From Laburnicola sp. R22_1 (lineage: Eukaryota; Ascomycota; Dothideomycetes; Pleosporales; Didymosphaeriaceae), in NCBI GenBank assembly GCA_014281115.1, contig JACONQ010000014.1:2480001-2544000 (forward strand): a stretch of 64,000 bases of DNA. Direction: 5' to 3'. Shown in pieces: positions 33,574-46,426 of this stretch (positions within the stretch are counted from its first letter, which is position 1; each line of letters starts with the position of its first letter). The notes under the pieces were generated by a model. That model had not been told where the DNA came from. It saw only the letters and a list, made by a program, of their open reading frames with translations, and made no database searches. The translations under genes were made by a program, and so were the position numbers.

Positions 33574-34072
33574 AAGGTTGATTTGTGGGACGCGCAGGAC
33601 AATCCTTTCCACGTAGCTGCGATGTTATGAATCAATTTTGCTTACTTTGACGTTCAAAATCAAATCATCCCATAGTCTAGAACCTGCTATAAAGCACCCC
33701 ACTCGTATTAAATCCGAAGATACAAAATTACAGTGTCAGCATCTAATTTGGCCAAAACTATGTATTAGCGTTGCTATACGATTCTTCGGAGAAATAGGCA
33801 GATTCTCCATAGGACCGTGCGGTCGCTTAGCTCATTCCAAGCCACGTTTGGTGCCTACTCGGCCCCTTGCGGTCGTCGATTTTACTGCGTACCTTAAAAG
33901 GCCGTGCTACGCACGGCCCACCCAGCTCAGCAATAAATCATGCTCAACGATATTACGCAGTAAAATCGACGACCGCAAGGGGCCGAGTAAGAACCCTGCT
34001 ACTTGAAAGACCTCAACTCGTATCAAGAGTGGAGGCCAACCTCAATTCACACAACGGCCATTACCAAACGTC
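33574..34072. promoter_or_regulatory. OMT-PKS intergenic region carrying a MITE
   Basis: This 499-bp space must hold the PKS promoter. A 130-bp perfect-TIR element occupies 33858-33987. No other gene or obvious operator is visible. Confidence 0.5.
33858..33987. mobile_element. 130-bp MITE with 34-bp perfect TIRs, 85 bp before the PKS ATG
   Basis: The arms 33858-33891 and 33954-33987 are perfect 34-base inverted repeats (outer end CTCGGCCCCTTGCGGTCGTC) flanked by TA on each side (33856-33857 and 33988-33989), typical of Tc1/mariner or pogo mobilisation. The interior carries a second hairpin (ggccgtgc-tac-gcacggcc, ~33900-33918). There is no ORF. Perfect arms imply a young element, and transcripts through it would fold strongly. 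Confidence 0.85.
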
Positions 34073-37000
34073 ATGGCTGCCGATACCAACAGCGCATCAT
34101 ACGTGAAGGATTCTCGAAGGCGTAATGGGAGGTCAGCAACACCAGATCCTATCGCTATAGTGGGCATGGGTGAGTTATTCGAGATCCACAATACAAAAAC
34201 AGACTCATCGTATTGACACTGCAAAAGGCTGTCGACTTCCTGGTGGTGTTAATCGTCCTTCACAATTATGGGATCTTCTTTGCCAGAAGAGGACAGGATG
34301 GTGCGAATTCGCGCCCGAACGCATCAATCTCGATGGTTATTACCACCCAAACCCTAATCGGCCTGGTAGCTTGCATACACGGGGAGCCAATCTTCTCGAT
34401 GAGGATCCGCGCTTTTTCGATCACCGACTTTTCGGCCTGAAAGAGGGCGAGGTGAAGACTCTGGATCCAAATCAACGAAAAATGCTCGAAGTAGCATATG
34501 AAGCTTTTGAGAGCGCAGCTGAGCCCTGGGAGAAATTCTCAGGCTCAAGAACCGGTGTCTTCATTGGAAACTTCAACACAGATTACCAAACGAATCAGAT
34601 CTATGATGTTGATTTTGCACTTCCATACACTGCTACGGGAGGTAGCACCAGTATTTTGAGTAATAGAGTGAACCATGTGTTCAATCTTCGCGGCCCTAGG
34701 TTGGTGATGCCAAGTCATCTTGCAGTATGTTCGCTAACCGTTGTCTAACCGCCATGCAGTGTTACCGTGGATACGGCGTGCGCGTCATCCATGTATGCAT
34801 TGCATTTAGCCGTTTCCGCGATTCGAAATGGCGACTGCGATGCGGCGATCGTCGGAGGTAGCAACCTCATCCTTTCACCGGAAATGCAGGCATTGACCGG
34901 ATCCTTGGGTGCTCTTTCCGCGACGTCGACTTGCCATACATTCGATGCTTCGGCTGATGGTTATGGGAGGGGCGAAGGGTTTGGTGCCCTTTATCTTAGA
35001 CGACATGCAGACGCAGTCCAGGGACGATATCCTATCAGGGCGTTGATCAGAGGCACTGCAATAAATTCGTGAGTGACTCGCATCTTCAACAGAGGCGAAC
35101 ATTGGAGGGAGAATAAACCTAACATAAGTCAGTAATGGAAAGACGGCAGGTATCTCACATCCAGGCGTAGAAGGACAGGAAGCACTCATACGACAAGCGT
35201 ACGACAGCGCGCAACTTTTACCACGAGATACCGGCTACTTCGAATGTCATGGAACAGGAACCCCAGTAGGAGACCCAGTGGAAGTCTCTGCTATCGGAAA
35301 GGTCTTTGCTTTCACCCGCGAAAGCCCACTACTGATTGGATCCGTCAAATCAAACCTCGGCCATTCTGAATCTGCTAGCGGCATCACAGGCGTCATCAAA
35401 TGCGTTCTTGCTCTAGAGAATGGATGCATTCCACCCACAGTCGGGGTACACAACTTGAACCCCAGTATTGACTTCGAAGCTGCGCGCGTGGAAGTCGTTA
35501 CTGAACTTACCCCATGGCCAGAGAATGCGCTCAAACGAGCAAGTGTCAACTCTTTCGGATATGGTGGCGCAAATGGACATTGCATCCTTGACCACCCAGA
35601 CACATTGGGGCCTGAAAGAGAAGATTCTTCGGCCTCCAGTCTTGTCGGCGACAGCAATGACGACAGAACGCTTTTAAATGGAAACTACGGATTTCCACCC
35701 ACTCCACCTCTAGCACAGGATTCACTTCCTCCATCGAGCCACTCGCTTTCTTTGGTCGACTACTACGAATCAAAGTACAACGGGAAAATTCGTTCAGATA
35801 GCCCACACACGGACGAGGCGATTATAAATGGCAATTCTGCACTAGGTATGTACTATAAGGGTGCAACATGTATTACGTACCTAATCTATGTAACTCACTT
35901 AACTGGACTCTGCTGACTTGTACTCTAATACATAGGTATCCTCGGTGAAGAAACCCCACTCGAGCGGGAGGAGGCGAACACGCAACGCAATTCGTTCCTC
36001 TTGCCCTTTTCCGGGCAAGACGAGAGCGCCACAAGGAGCAACATGCTCGCACTCATGTCCGTGATTGATCAGTACTCCCTAACCGACATCGCGTATACTC
36101 TTTCGCGCAGATCAAAGTTCCTTTTCAAGTCGTTCTGTATTGCCGATTCTCACACGGTACGTAACTCAAGCGTGCATGCGTAACACATCAGATTATTATA
36201 TACTGACTTGCCACCTTAATCTAGGCGTATCTACCAGATCAAGCAGTGATCCGACAGTCCACCAGCTCACAAGCACCCCGCCTGGGATTCGTGTTTACGG
36301 GACAAGGTGCACAATGGCAAGAGATGGGCCGCTCACTGTTTGCTTTTACAGTATTCCGCTCCTCTATATCAGCACAAGATGACGTTCTTCGTACCTTATC
36401 TTGTAAACCACCTTGGAGCATTGCGGGTATCCTATCAGGGACGACAGATCATTCCGTCCAAGACGCCGAGATCTCGCAGACTATTTGCACCGCGCTGCAA
36501 GTAGCTCTTGTAGATCTTTTGCAATCTTGGAATATAGCTCCACATGCAGTTGTGGGCCATTCCTCGGGTGAGATCGCAGCAGCGTACGCCGCGGGGTATA
36601 TCTCTCGAGCAGAAACTATTGTCACTGCTTACTATCGTGGTATCGCACTCTCGACGAACAACAATGAAGGCGCCATGATGGCCGTCGGCATGTCAGCGGA
36701 TGAATGTCGGTCAGTGCTCGCAGGAAAGGAAGAAAGTGTCAAGATTGCGGCAGTCAACTCACCTTCTAGCGTTACGCTATCAGGCGACAAGCTTGCCATG
36801 CAAGAATTGTACGAGTGAGTAACCTCTTTGTGTTATATGTCCTGGAATATACTGACTTCCGCATCAGGCAACTTCAAGCAGAGAGCAAATTCTCAAGACT
36901 TCTCAAAACAGGCGGGAACGCGTACCACTCACACCACATGAAGGCAGTAGGCGAGCACTACGAGCTCCTACTCGCTCAAGCATTAGAAGAAGTACGCAAA

Positions 37001-40000
37001 AGAGACCCCGAAAGTCTGCTAGTCCAATTCGATCAACAACACTGGACCTCTTCCGTGACCCCCTGGAAGAAAATGGAACGTCACCTCATCACCCCATCCT
37101 ACTGGCGCCAGAACCTCGAATCGCCCGTGCAATTCTCTCAAGCAGTCTCAAATCTCACCACCAATTCCACAACCGCCGTCGACATTCTCATAGAAATCGG
37201 TCCTCACTCTGCCCTCCAAGGGCCACTCAACCAGATCGTCACCGCGGTAGAATTCCCCACCAGCTCAAAGCCACCAAGCTACCTCCCCTCTCTAAAGCGG
37301 TTCAACAACGGAGAAAGAAACCTCCTCGAGCTATGTGGCAATCTATTCTGCAACAGCTACCCCGTTGATCTCATCACGCTCAATGCCGGAGAGCGACTCG
37401 TCAATGGAAAAGTAGAGTACGACATCGGTTCCGTCTGTCCAAACCTCCCAACCTACCAGTACACCTACGGCCCAATAATCTGCCACGAGACACGCATAGC
37501 ACGCGAAATCAGACAAAGAAAGTTCCTCAGACACGACTTACTTGGCAGTCTGCAGCCTGGGTGCGCGAGAGACCGCCCCGCGTGGCGCAACGTGCTGCGG
37601 CTCAAAGACCTCCCCTGGCTGAGCGACCACAAGCTGCTTCCCCACCCAGTCCTACCAGGCTCTGCGTACGTCTGTATAGCGATCGAAGCCATGTCGCAGT
37701 ATCTCACCGGCAAGCCTGAACTCTCTAGCGAGCATTGCTTCAAGCTCCGCAACGTCTCCATCAAGTCGGCGATGAGAATCCCAGAAGACGATACCGGGCT
37801 CGAAATCGTGCTAAACCTGCATCCCTCATCGGGTAACCCCTCCTTCTACGAGTTCAACCTCGCCTCCGTCTCAGAAGACGGCGCTACATGGACAGAACAT
37901 GCCTCAGGCCTGGTCTCCATCTCCGCGTCTACCAAAGCACCACTCCGCCGCCTAGACGAAGGCATAAACCCGCGCTTCATCGACACCCAAGAATGGTACA
38001 CCCACTTCACCGAAGCAGGACTCGGCTACGGGCCCTCCTTCTCCGCCCTGCACGACCTCACCTCCGACCCATACAAAGACATCGCCAGCGCAAAAATCGG
38101 CCTGCACACCACGCGCCCCTATTTCCCCCAAGGGCCAGAGTCACCCTACGCCATCCACCCAGCGTCGCTAGACCTGTGCCATCAACTAGCCCTCATCGCA
38201 TGCCACGGCGGCCAAACAGGACGCTTCCGCACCGCTTTTATCCCCGTTTCCATCGACGAAGTCACCGTCTGGCCTGCACTAACCACCCACGAAGATGAAT
38301 GGGGCCACGGCATCGCAGCAGGCCGTCTCAAGGGCCTCCGCGGCGCCCACGCAGACGTCCAACTCTTCACACAATCTGGCCATCCCATCATCGAGATGCA
38401 GAACCTGAAGTGCGTGGCGCACCACGGCGGGAAGGGCATCATACACCGGCCAGACGTGCACGAATATACGCGTCTAGCGTGGAAACCCGATATCTCGAGT
38501 CTTTCGAATAGCCAGGCGAGGACTCTATTTCCGCCTCCGGTGCCGCGCGTCGCGGTAGAGAATGTCTTTCGAAAAATGGACGAGCTGGCTATGTACATGG
38601 TTGTAGAACTGGACGTGCGATTCGCGGCTTCAGCACCATGTACACCGCACCTCCAACGCTTCTTGCGATGGGTCAGTAAAGTCGCCACCGGAGATGTCCC
38701 CTTCGCAGACACCGTCCGGTCCATGTCGAGCTCTGAGCGGCACGCAGCCATCGATGCCATCGGGGCAGCGCTCCCCGACGTCATCGACGTCCACTTCGCA
38801 AGACGCATATTCGATAACATGGAGCGCATCCTAAACGGCACAACGACTGGTGTGGAAGTTGCATTGCAAGGCGACATAGTAAACAAAGTGTACACCACGG
38901 GCCTCGGTATCTCAGCCGCGTATCCGCAGCTTGCGCGGCTGCTCGACCTGTTCGCCCACCGCGATCCCAGTATCAGTATTCTTGAAGTCGGCGCTGGGAC
39001 AGGTGCGGCGACTGATGTTGCTATGAGCATTTTAGCACCAAAGGGGAGTCCAAAGCGCTACGCCTCGTACACATTCACCGATGTGTCGACCGCGTTTCTA
39101 ACCGCTGCTCAAGCAAAGTTTTCTCGTTGTAAGAACATGGAGTTTAGGACGTACGACATGAACGTTGAGCCAGACGTACAGGGCATGAGCACGACGTACG
39201 ATGTCATCATCGCTTCGGAATGTGTACATGCTACCGCCAACACGCACGATGCGTTGAACAACCTACGTGCGTTGCTGAAACCGGAGGGGAAGCTTGTCCT
39301 GTTGGAGACGACGCGGGCTCTGCTCGGGCACAATATCGTGTACGGCACGTTCCCGGACTGGTGGGATGGAGATGAAGAGAGAGACTCGCCGTTCTTGACG
39401 GGTGCGGAGTGGCATCTTGCGTTGCAGAGAAGCGGTTTCTCAGGCATAGACATCGAACTGAGCGATTACGAAGAGCCTCATGGAATCGTCTCCACCATCG
39501 TCAGTACGGCCGTGGAATCGGGAATCGACAGCGAGAAGGCACCGTCACCACCCAAAGTCCACATCATTACTCTGGGCGAACCCGGCACACCCCACGAAGC
39601 CATCGGCGATGAGCTACGCCGACAGAACCTCTCGCCCATCTTCCAGCAGCTGAAAAACGACGTCCCCCCAAGCTCCAGAGTCCTCCTCTGTCTAACCCAC
39701 ACCAACTACAGCCTCGCAGACGCAACCGAGGAAGAATTCACCCAGCTGCGCGCCATCATCCGAAACGCGAGTTCCATCCTATGGCTCGTCATCGGAGACA
39801 GCCTGCGAGGAAGCCTCCCCAGATCCGCAACCACCACCGGTCTCGTCCGCATGCTTACAACCGAAATGCCCGAAGCGCGCCACGGTATCTTCCTCTTAGG
39901 ACAACCCCTAGAGCACACCGACGCAGCCTTAATCACCGAGATAGTAGCCCGCGAAACGCGCCTCCACGCCCACGACTTCGACCGCGAAATCGCCGTCAAA

Positions 40001-42538
40001 GACGGCATCGCGCACATCAGCCGTCTAGTCTTCGACGCAGAACTCAACGCCCAATATCGCGATTTGCACATCGTAGACCACGAACCAGCGTTGGCGCCCA
40101 TCCACGGCCATGGTCCGGTCGTCGCGCACTTCTCCAAACCGGGGCTCATCAGCTCGCTTTTGTTTCGGCGGGATGAGGCGGCGTTTGAGCCTTTGCCTGA
40201 TGATTATATTGAGGTTCGCACGGCGGCTGTAGGCTTGAATTGGAAGGATCTCGCGCTTTGCACGGGGAGGAACGACATGGATCATTTTAGTTCAGAGTGC
40301 GCTGGCACGGTCGTCGGGTGTGGTCGTAACGGTGAGTGGGCCCAGGAACATGAATGAAGCAAAGTGACCACGGACTGTACGGAGACTAACGATGGCGCAG
40401 TGCAACATCTCAACATCGGCGATCGCATTTACGCCATAGCATGGGGCAAATTCGGGAACACGTTAAGGCTGCCGGCGAAAATGGCCCAAGGAATGCAGCC
40501 CGGCGACCGTTTCGAGGACATGGCTGCTGTGCCGCTGGCTTTTTGCACAGCTCACTACGGCCTCAGCCATCTGGCGCGACTTCAGCGGAAAGAACGTGTC
40601 CTCATCCAGGGAGCAACAGGAGGTGTGGGCCTTGCCGCGATACAGATTGCAAAGCACTTCGATGCAGAGGTGTACGCGACCGCTGGAAGACAGGACAAAA
40701 TCGACTTCCTCGTCGAGCAGTGCGGTATCGAAAGAGCGCGCATATTCTCCTCTAGGGACGAGAGGGATCTCCAGCGCGTCCAGAGTGTCACCGATGGTCA
40801 CGGTTTTGATGTCATTCTTAGTACATCTACGGGCAGTATGATGCACGAAAGCTGGAGACATCTTGCGCCTCGAGGCCGATTCATCGACGTCGGAAGACTG
40901 GACGTGCAGAACGGTGCGACGCTCGCCATGGAAGTATTCAGACGGAATGCGGTCTACGCTTCGTTCGATTTGAGCATTATGGCGTCACAGGACCTGGACT
41001 TCTGTGCCACGTAAGTTCGCTCACGCAGTACGATGCAAAAAGTTTCGAAACACTGACCGAGTACAGGCTGATGGACGAAGTGGGCTCCATGATGAGGAGA
41101 GGAGAAATAAGGCCAATTCCCCAACTGCGAACGTTCGATATATCCGAGCTGGAATCAGCGTTGCTATACTTCTCCCAAGGGAAGCATATCGGAAAGATAG
41201 CAGTGACTTACACAAATGAACAATCGCTTGTCAAGGTAGGTGCCAAACAACTCCCTCAGTGCACAAAACACTAACTCCTCAAAGATGATTCGTCCGAGAC
41301 CGTCAGCAAGATTCGACCCTGACAGTTTGTACGTCCTTGTCGGCGGTCTCGGCGGCTTTGGTCGCGGTATCCTAGAATGGATGGTCGCGCGAGGAGCGCG
41401 AAATCTCGCCGTCTGGTCCCGCTCAGGCAAAGCGCCTCCTGAGGCCAAAGCCCTCATATCGCAACTTAACCTGCGGAACGTCAAAGTGGACATCGTACGC
41501 TGCGACGTAACCGACAAGTCGTCCATCGACACCGCCATCGCTCAAGCGCCTATCCCCATCAAAGGCATCATCCACGCCGCAGTCACGTTCTGTGATCAAG
41601 CTTTCGAGATCCTACCGTACAGCCAGTGGCAGCTCGGCATATCTGCAAAAGTAACCGGCACAGAGAACCTGCACGAAGCCACTATAAAGCACAGTCTTGG
41701 TCTGGACTTCTTCGTTATGACGAGCAGCTACGAGGCTGTAGTAGCTCTACCTACTCAAGCAGCCTATTGCGCCGCAAATTCTTTCCAAGACGCCTTCGCG
41801 AGATATCGCCGGGCTATGGGTCTTCCTGCTTGCGCGATCGCTCTCGGCCTGATCACGGAGATAGGCGAAGTGGGCCAACGAGATATCACCACCATGATGA
41901 TAGACCGGAACAATCTCTACGGCACTGGTGAGTTGGGGACGCTGAGGCTGCTGGAAGCTGCGTTTCTCGAAGCGCCAGTGCCAGTCCAGGATTCTCGCGC
42001 TGCGTCTTGCCATTGGAGGGATTTCGATCCGCTGGCTGCTGCTCAAATAACGACTTGTTTGGAGCCGTACAAGCTCGCATTGCGGCTGACGAAGAATGGC
42101 ACGGATAGGGGCGTGCCGCGTTGGATGACGGACAAGAAGTTCAGCCACATCGTGCAAGCGACTGAAGACCTGAAGACGGGAGCCAATGAACCTACTCAAG
42201 ACAAACCAACCGTGCCTGAAGTAGCGGATGCTGTTGGGATGGCACTTGACGACGGGCGGGTTGATGACGCTGAAGCACTCGTGCTTGCGGCTACGAAGGA
42301 GAGGGTCGCTAGTCTTCTGCGTATTCCGGTTGAAAGTATCGAAGGGAAGAAGTCGGTAGCGGAGTACGGCGTTGACAGCCTCATCGCAGTGGAGTTGAGG
42401 AGCTGGCTTCTGGCGACATTCCAGAGCGCTATACCGTTGTTGAGGCTGCTTGATGAGAGCATTCCGATGGCGGAGTTGGCAGAATGGATCGTCCGGGAGA
42501 TTTTGGAAAGGAAAGGCGCTTCAAAGGGTGAGTTGTAA
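34073..42538 (+). CDS. highly reducing type I polyketide synthase
   Basis: Ten exons: 34073-34169, 34228-34699, 34760-35068, 35133-35845, 35936-36156, 36225-36814, 36868-40331, 40401-41010, 41067-41235 and 41285-42538, giving 2632 aa. Domains: KS ~25-440 (DTACASS, Cys ~197; HGTGTP; NLGHSE), AT ~620-930 (FTGQGAQW; GHSSGE, Ser ~717), DH ~1030-1320 (WLSDHKLLPHPVLPG; HPASLDLCHQ), C-methyltransferase ~1450-1650 (EVGAGTGAAT), ER ~1880-2200 (GLNWKDLAL; GATGGVGLAA), KR ~2225-2430 (VGGLGGFGRG; YCAAN) and ACP ~2550-2620 (YGVDSLIAVEL, phosphopantetheine Ser). All active residues appear present, so it should make a reduced, alpha-methylated chain. No thioesterase is fused, so release needs another enzyme. 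In DH the usual HxxxG reads HxxxP. Confidence 0.93.
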
Positions 42539-42707
42539 GATGTATGATCATTTCTTTTTCGCATACAGCGACATGGACGTTTATCTGGTGAGGCATGATA
42601 GTCACGAGATGGCGCGTTCTAGCGCGATCGGTTAGGGCTAAGTGAGAGTTCCAAGGCGTACAACTGTATCTGCTTCTTTTAATGCGCTTATAATAGATGG
42701 AATATAA

Positions 42708-43901
42708 CTACAATTTACTTGCCTTGCTCTCATCCTCTCCCAATGTAACGACCAACTTCCCAAACTGGCTTGCGTTCTTCATATCCTCAAACAGCCCATC
42801 CAACTGCTCGATGTCCATGCCATGCACGCTTCTGCTCACGATAGGCCTGATCTTCTTCTCACGCACGAATTGAACCATGTCTGCAAACTCTTTGCGTGAA
42901 CCCATGGTTGTCCCACGCACTTCGATGTTCTTGAGGACGGCGGATATGAGGAAGGGCATTTTGGGAGATACGGTCATACCGTAAACGGAAATTATGCCTC
43001 CAGCCTGGTGATATCATTAGTACACGGCCACGGGAGGATGGAGCACATATATATACCTTGAGAAGCTTCACACCCTTAGCCACAATATCACCGCCAGCCC
43101 CATCTACGATCGCATCCAAGTACGGTCTCTCTTTCGGCAACAGCTCCTGCAACTTCTTCTCCCACCCTTCCTCTTTATAATTGATTCCACCTTTTGCACC
43201 CAGCTTAATTGCCTTGTCAATCTTCTCTTGGTTCCCACTCGACACATACACATTGCACGCCTGCGCCACGCCATACAACAACACCATAAGCGCAACCCCA
43301 CCCCCAATCCCCGTAACAAAAATATTCCGCCCAGCAACCGCATTCCCACTCTTCGTAAAGAAGGCCCTCCACGCCGTCAGCCCCGTCAACGGCAACGCCG
43401 CCGCCTCCTCATCGCTCAAGTGCTCCGGACATTCTTCCAGCTCGCCCGCTTCCACCGTCGCCACATCCGCCAGCGTCCCCACATCATTCATCTTCGTGCC
43501 GCCCAGTATCGCGTAGCCCTTCGGATGCTCAGGCCCCTCGGGGCTGTCTTTCCAGCCCGTGCCCGGGTTCAGGATGACGCGCTTGTGCAGCCATTTCTGC
43601 GCGGCGGCGGAGGAGCCTGTCGCCGTGACGGTGCCGCAGCCGTCGGCGAGGAGGGGCACGCCAAAGGCGGTGCCTGGGTAGAGGTGTTGGCGGATGAAGA
43701 GGTCGCGATGGTTGAGAGCGGCGGCTGTGAGCGTTACGACGGCCTGGGAGCGGGGTGAGGGGTTGTTCAGGTGTCGAGGGGAGGATTGCTGCTTACTTGG
43801 CTCTCCGAGGGCTGAGGGTCGGGGATGGTGATCTTCTCGAGGGGGTAGTAGACCTGGCCTGGTTGGCCGGGCACCTGCTTGATGGCGATGGCGGATGGCA
43901 T
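42708..43901 (-). CDS. medium-chain alcohol dehydrogenase/quinone-oxidoreductase-like enzyme
   Basis: Three exons, 43901-43797, 43743-43057 and 43004-42708, encode 362 aa. The N-terminal GroES-like domain includes AALNHRDLFIRQHLYPG; the nucleotide-binding part has VTGIGGGVALMVLLYGVAQA, and the C-terminal half DAIVDGAGGDIV and GGIISVYGMT. The Cys/His ligands of a structural zinc are not evident, so the zinc-independent quinone-reductase branch is likelier. No signal peptide. It converges on the PKS with only 169 bases between the stops, and could be a trans-acting reductase or simply the first housekeeping neighbour. Substrate unknown. Confidence 0.83.
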
Positions 43902-44091
43902 TGTGGGGGTCGTGCCAGGACCAAGAATGCGCTGCCGGCCTGCCCTTCACTCACTCTCACCGAAGGCTTTGTGGCTTCCCCGAAGATTTCACCGCAGACG
44001 GGAGCTAGTGGGGAGCGCGTGGGGCAAACGCGCTAGCGACGCGTCCGTGCGCCGGAGCTCTGTAAATAAATCGTTGGGTGCCACAACCCCA

Positions 44092-44182
44092 CGGCTTGCA
44101 CCTTCCTCCATTCGCGACTTGCACCTTCCTCCATTCGCGACTTGCAACTTCCTCCATTCGCGACTTGCACCTTCCCAGTCGC
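44092..44182 (+). repeat. tandem 23-bp repeat, about four units
   Basis: The unit CGACTTGCACCTTCCTCCATTCG occurs nearly perfectly about four times in a row (one A for C change, partial first and last units), ending 4 bases before the RBM26-like ATG, in its presumed 5' leader or promoter. Confidence 0.8.
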
Positions 44183-44186
44183 AAGC

Positions 44187-46426
44187 ATGCGGCTTCAAGA
44201 GCAGGACCGGCCTGCCTTCAGGCAGTGGCTGCTGCCAAAGCTGCCCACCATGTACGTCTCGCCCAAACCTGTGCGATTCAGGTGCAGCCTGCTAACTGAA
44301 CAGCTCTGAGGCCGAACCCGGCCTCCTCGCCGATTTCGTCGTCCTGCTGTTCTCGGCAGAGGTGCCCAGAGAGAAGCGCAAGCAAGAGCTTGCTGACCTG
44401 GTTGGGGCTCGTGGTCAGTAGCCCAGGGTGAGCTCGGGCAACATGTGCTAACGAAACCAGAGACGGGCGCATTTGTCGATGAAATCGCGGCGGCGATTGA
44501 GCAGAGATCCTTTGCTGCGAGCGACCAGCCTTCAAGGGCAATCGACCGAGCTCCAAGGGAAATCGGCGGAGCTTCAAGGGACGAGGAGCAGAAAGCGAAG
44601 GAACCTGCGCCAGCGTCTGCGCATCCTCAACCATCCGCTCGCGCATCAGCTTCAACAGAGCTCAGGATCCGAGGCGTAGCCTCTCGGTCCTCAGAGGCTA
44701 CCGCTGGCGCTCCGTTGAGCAACGACTCACACGTACCCAAGACATCTCTGGCGGGTCGCATGTCTTTCTCTTCGCCATCACTGCCTCCAGCCCCGCAGTC
44801 GCTCCCAGCGAAACCAGCGAAACCAGCCGTGCCGACCGGCCCTCGGAATGGCGCACATGACATGTCGAAGAAGCGCAAGCTGCCCGAGCGGGAGACGAGC
44901 CAGTCGCTGAACAATGGGGACAGTGCAGGTGGGGAGCGACCCCAGAAACAACAGGCGTGGCGAGATGGAGGGGCTATTGCGGGTTCCGGAGCGCGTGGAC
45001 ACGCAAGAGGGGAAGCGCCAGGAGCAGCTGCAGGGCATGGCTCTGCATTCGTTCCGACTGCATCGGTAGGTACACAGCCCCCAGCCCCCAGCACATCCTC
45101 AATCCCAGCCCGATTTCCACCTTCCCTCCCCCATCCCTTTCCGCCTCCCCTCCCACCTCCCTTTCCCTCTCCCGCCCCCCTCCACCAAGGTAACACTTGG
45201 CCTACTACGAATGTGCCTGCTACGGCGAACATGGGCATGTTTATTGGGGGATACCCGGTACCGGCCTGGGGTCTGCCGCCATTCTACGGCAACATGGTCC
45301 AGCAGTATCCTATTGCTCCTCGAAGTGAGCCGGCCTCCGTTCAACCTCCATTTTCCAATCCTATGGTCCAGCACAACTCTGCTTCTCCTAGACGCAAGTG
45401 TCTAGACTACGAGACCAAAGGGATTTGTCTCATGGGAGCGTTTTGCCTTCATAAACACGGCGAAGCGGCCAGCGGGCCAGCTGTTCCAGAATATGACCCC
45501 AACAAGCCATTGCTTACAGCAACACTGCCGGCCCACACGCCAAAGAACCATAACGACATTGAGAAGGAGATCGACCTAGAGCAAGTCAGCAAACAGCAAG
45601 CACAGCTTCAGAAGCAGTTCGAGGAAAAACGCAAGAAAGCCGAGGAAGCTGCAGCTCGTTCCAAGATGCTCGCCAGACAAGCTCAAGTCGCAGAGGAGGA
45701 ACTGAACAAACTGCGTTCGGGGCTGCTTGAGAAAGAGAAGGCCAAAGGCGTTGCGGCAATCGCCAAGAAGGAACAGGACGCCGCTTCGGGAGTCTCCTCT
45801 ACGACGAAGGACTTGGCGAAATTGCAGGCTGAAGCCGAGAGCTTGTTTGCACTAGCCGGACCACAGGTTGAACCAAAAAGTCTTCGGGATGTCTTGTCAT
45901 CGAGGGGCAGGCGTGGCCGTGGGTTTGGTAGGGGTCGTGGAGGACGCGTACTCGACAATCGCCCAAAGCGTCTCGTCCTCGCTGGAGTCGAAGCCGGTTC
46001 GGAGAAAGACACCGCGATCCGCAACTATCTTCTGGTACGTCTTTCTGCTTTCCCTGAAACGCATGTGCTGATCTTTGTAGACTGCGACAGGCTGTAATTA
46101 TATCCGACAGCACAAGCGACGCCCGTCTGCTCTGGTAGTAGGCTTCGAACAACGCTATCAGGCGGAAAGGGTAAGTCTAGAACATTTTATATACCCTCGG
46201 GCAGGAATCTAATCCACGACAGTTCCGGGATGAAGCGACTCGCTCCTTCGATTTAGATGCTAGCGACCTATTGTGGGCCCTCAATGAGGCTTCCGCGGTC
46301 CAGCAGTCTGGTAAGCCGGAGTCAAACGTCCTCGATGGTGACACCGACGAGAAGTCCTCGAATACTGGCGGTCAAGTCGAACTCGATGTAGCTGCCGACG
46401 GGGATGAATGGGATGAATGCCTTTAG
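44187..46426 (+). CDS. RBM26/27-like CCCH zinc-finger and RRM RNA-binding protein (Rmn1-like)
   Basis: Five exons, 44187-44251, 44304-44413, 44461-46034, 46081-46170 and 46223-46426, encode 680 aa. The N-terminus (FRQWLLPKLPTISEAEPGLLADFVVLLF) is the PWI-like helical domain of RBM26/27. A Pro/Ser/Ala-rich disordered region follows to ~390, then one CCCH zinc finger (CLDYETKGICLMGAFCLHKH). A coiled coil of ~85 residues (QLQKQFEEKRKKAEEA) precedes an RG-rich patch (RGRRGRGFGRGRGGRV) and a C-terminal RRM split by two introns. In fission yeast and humans such proteins link the nuclear exosome to polyadenylated RNA. The exact match of domain order makes the assignment good; the role here is by family. 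Confidence 0.82.
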
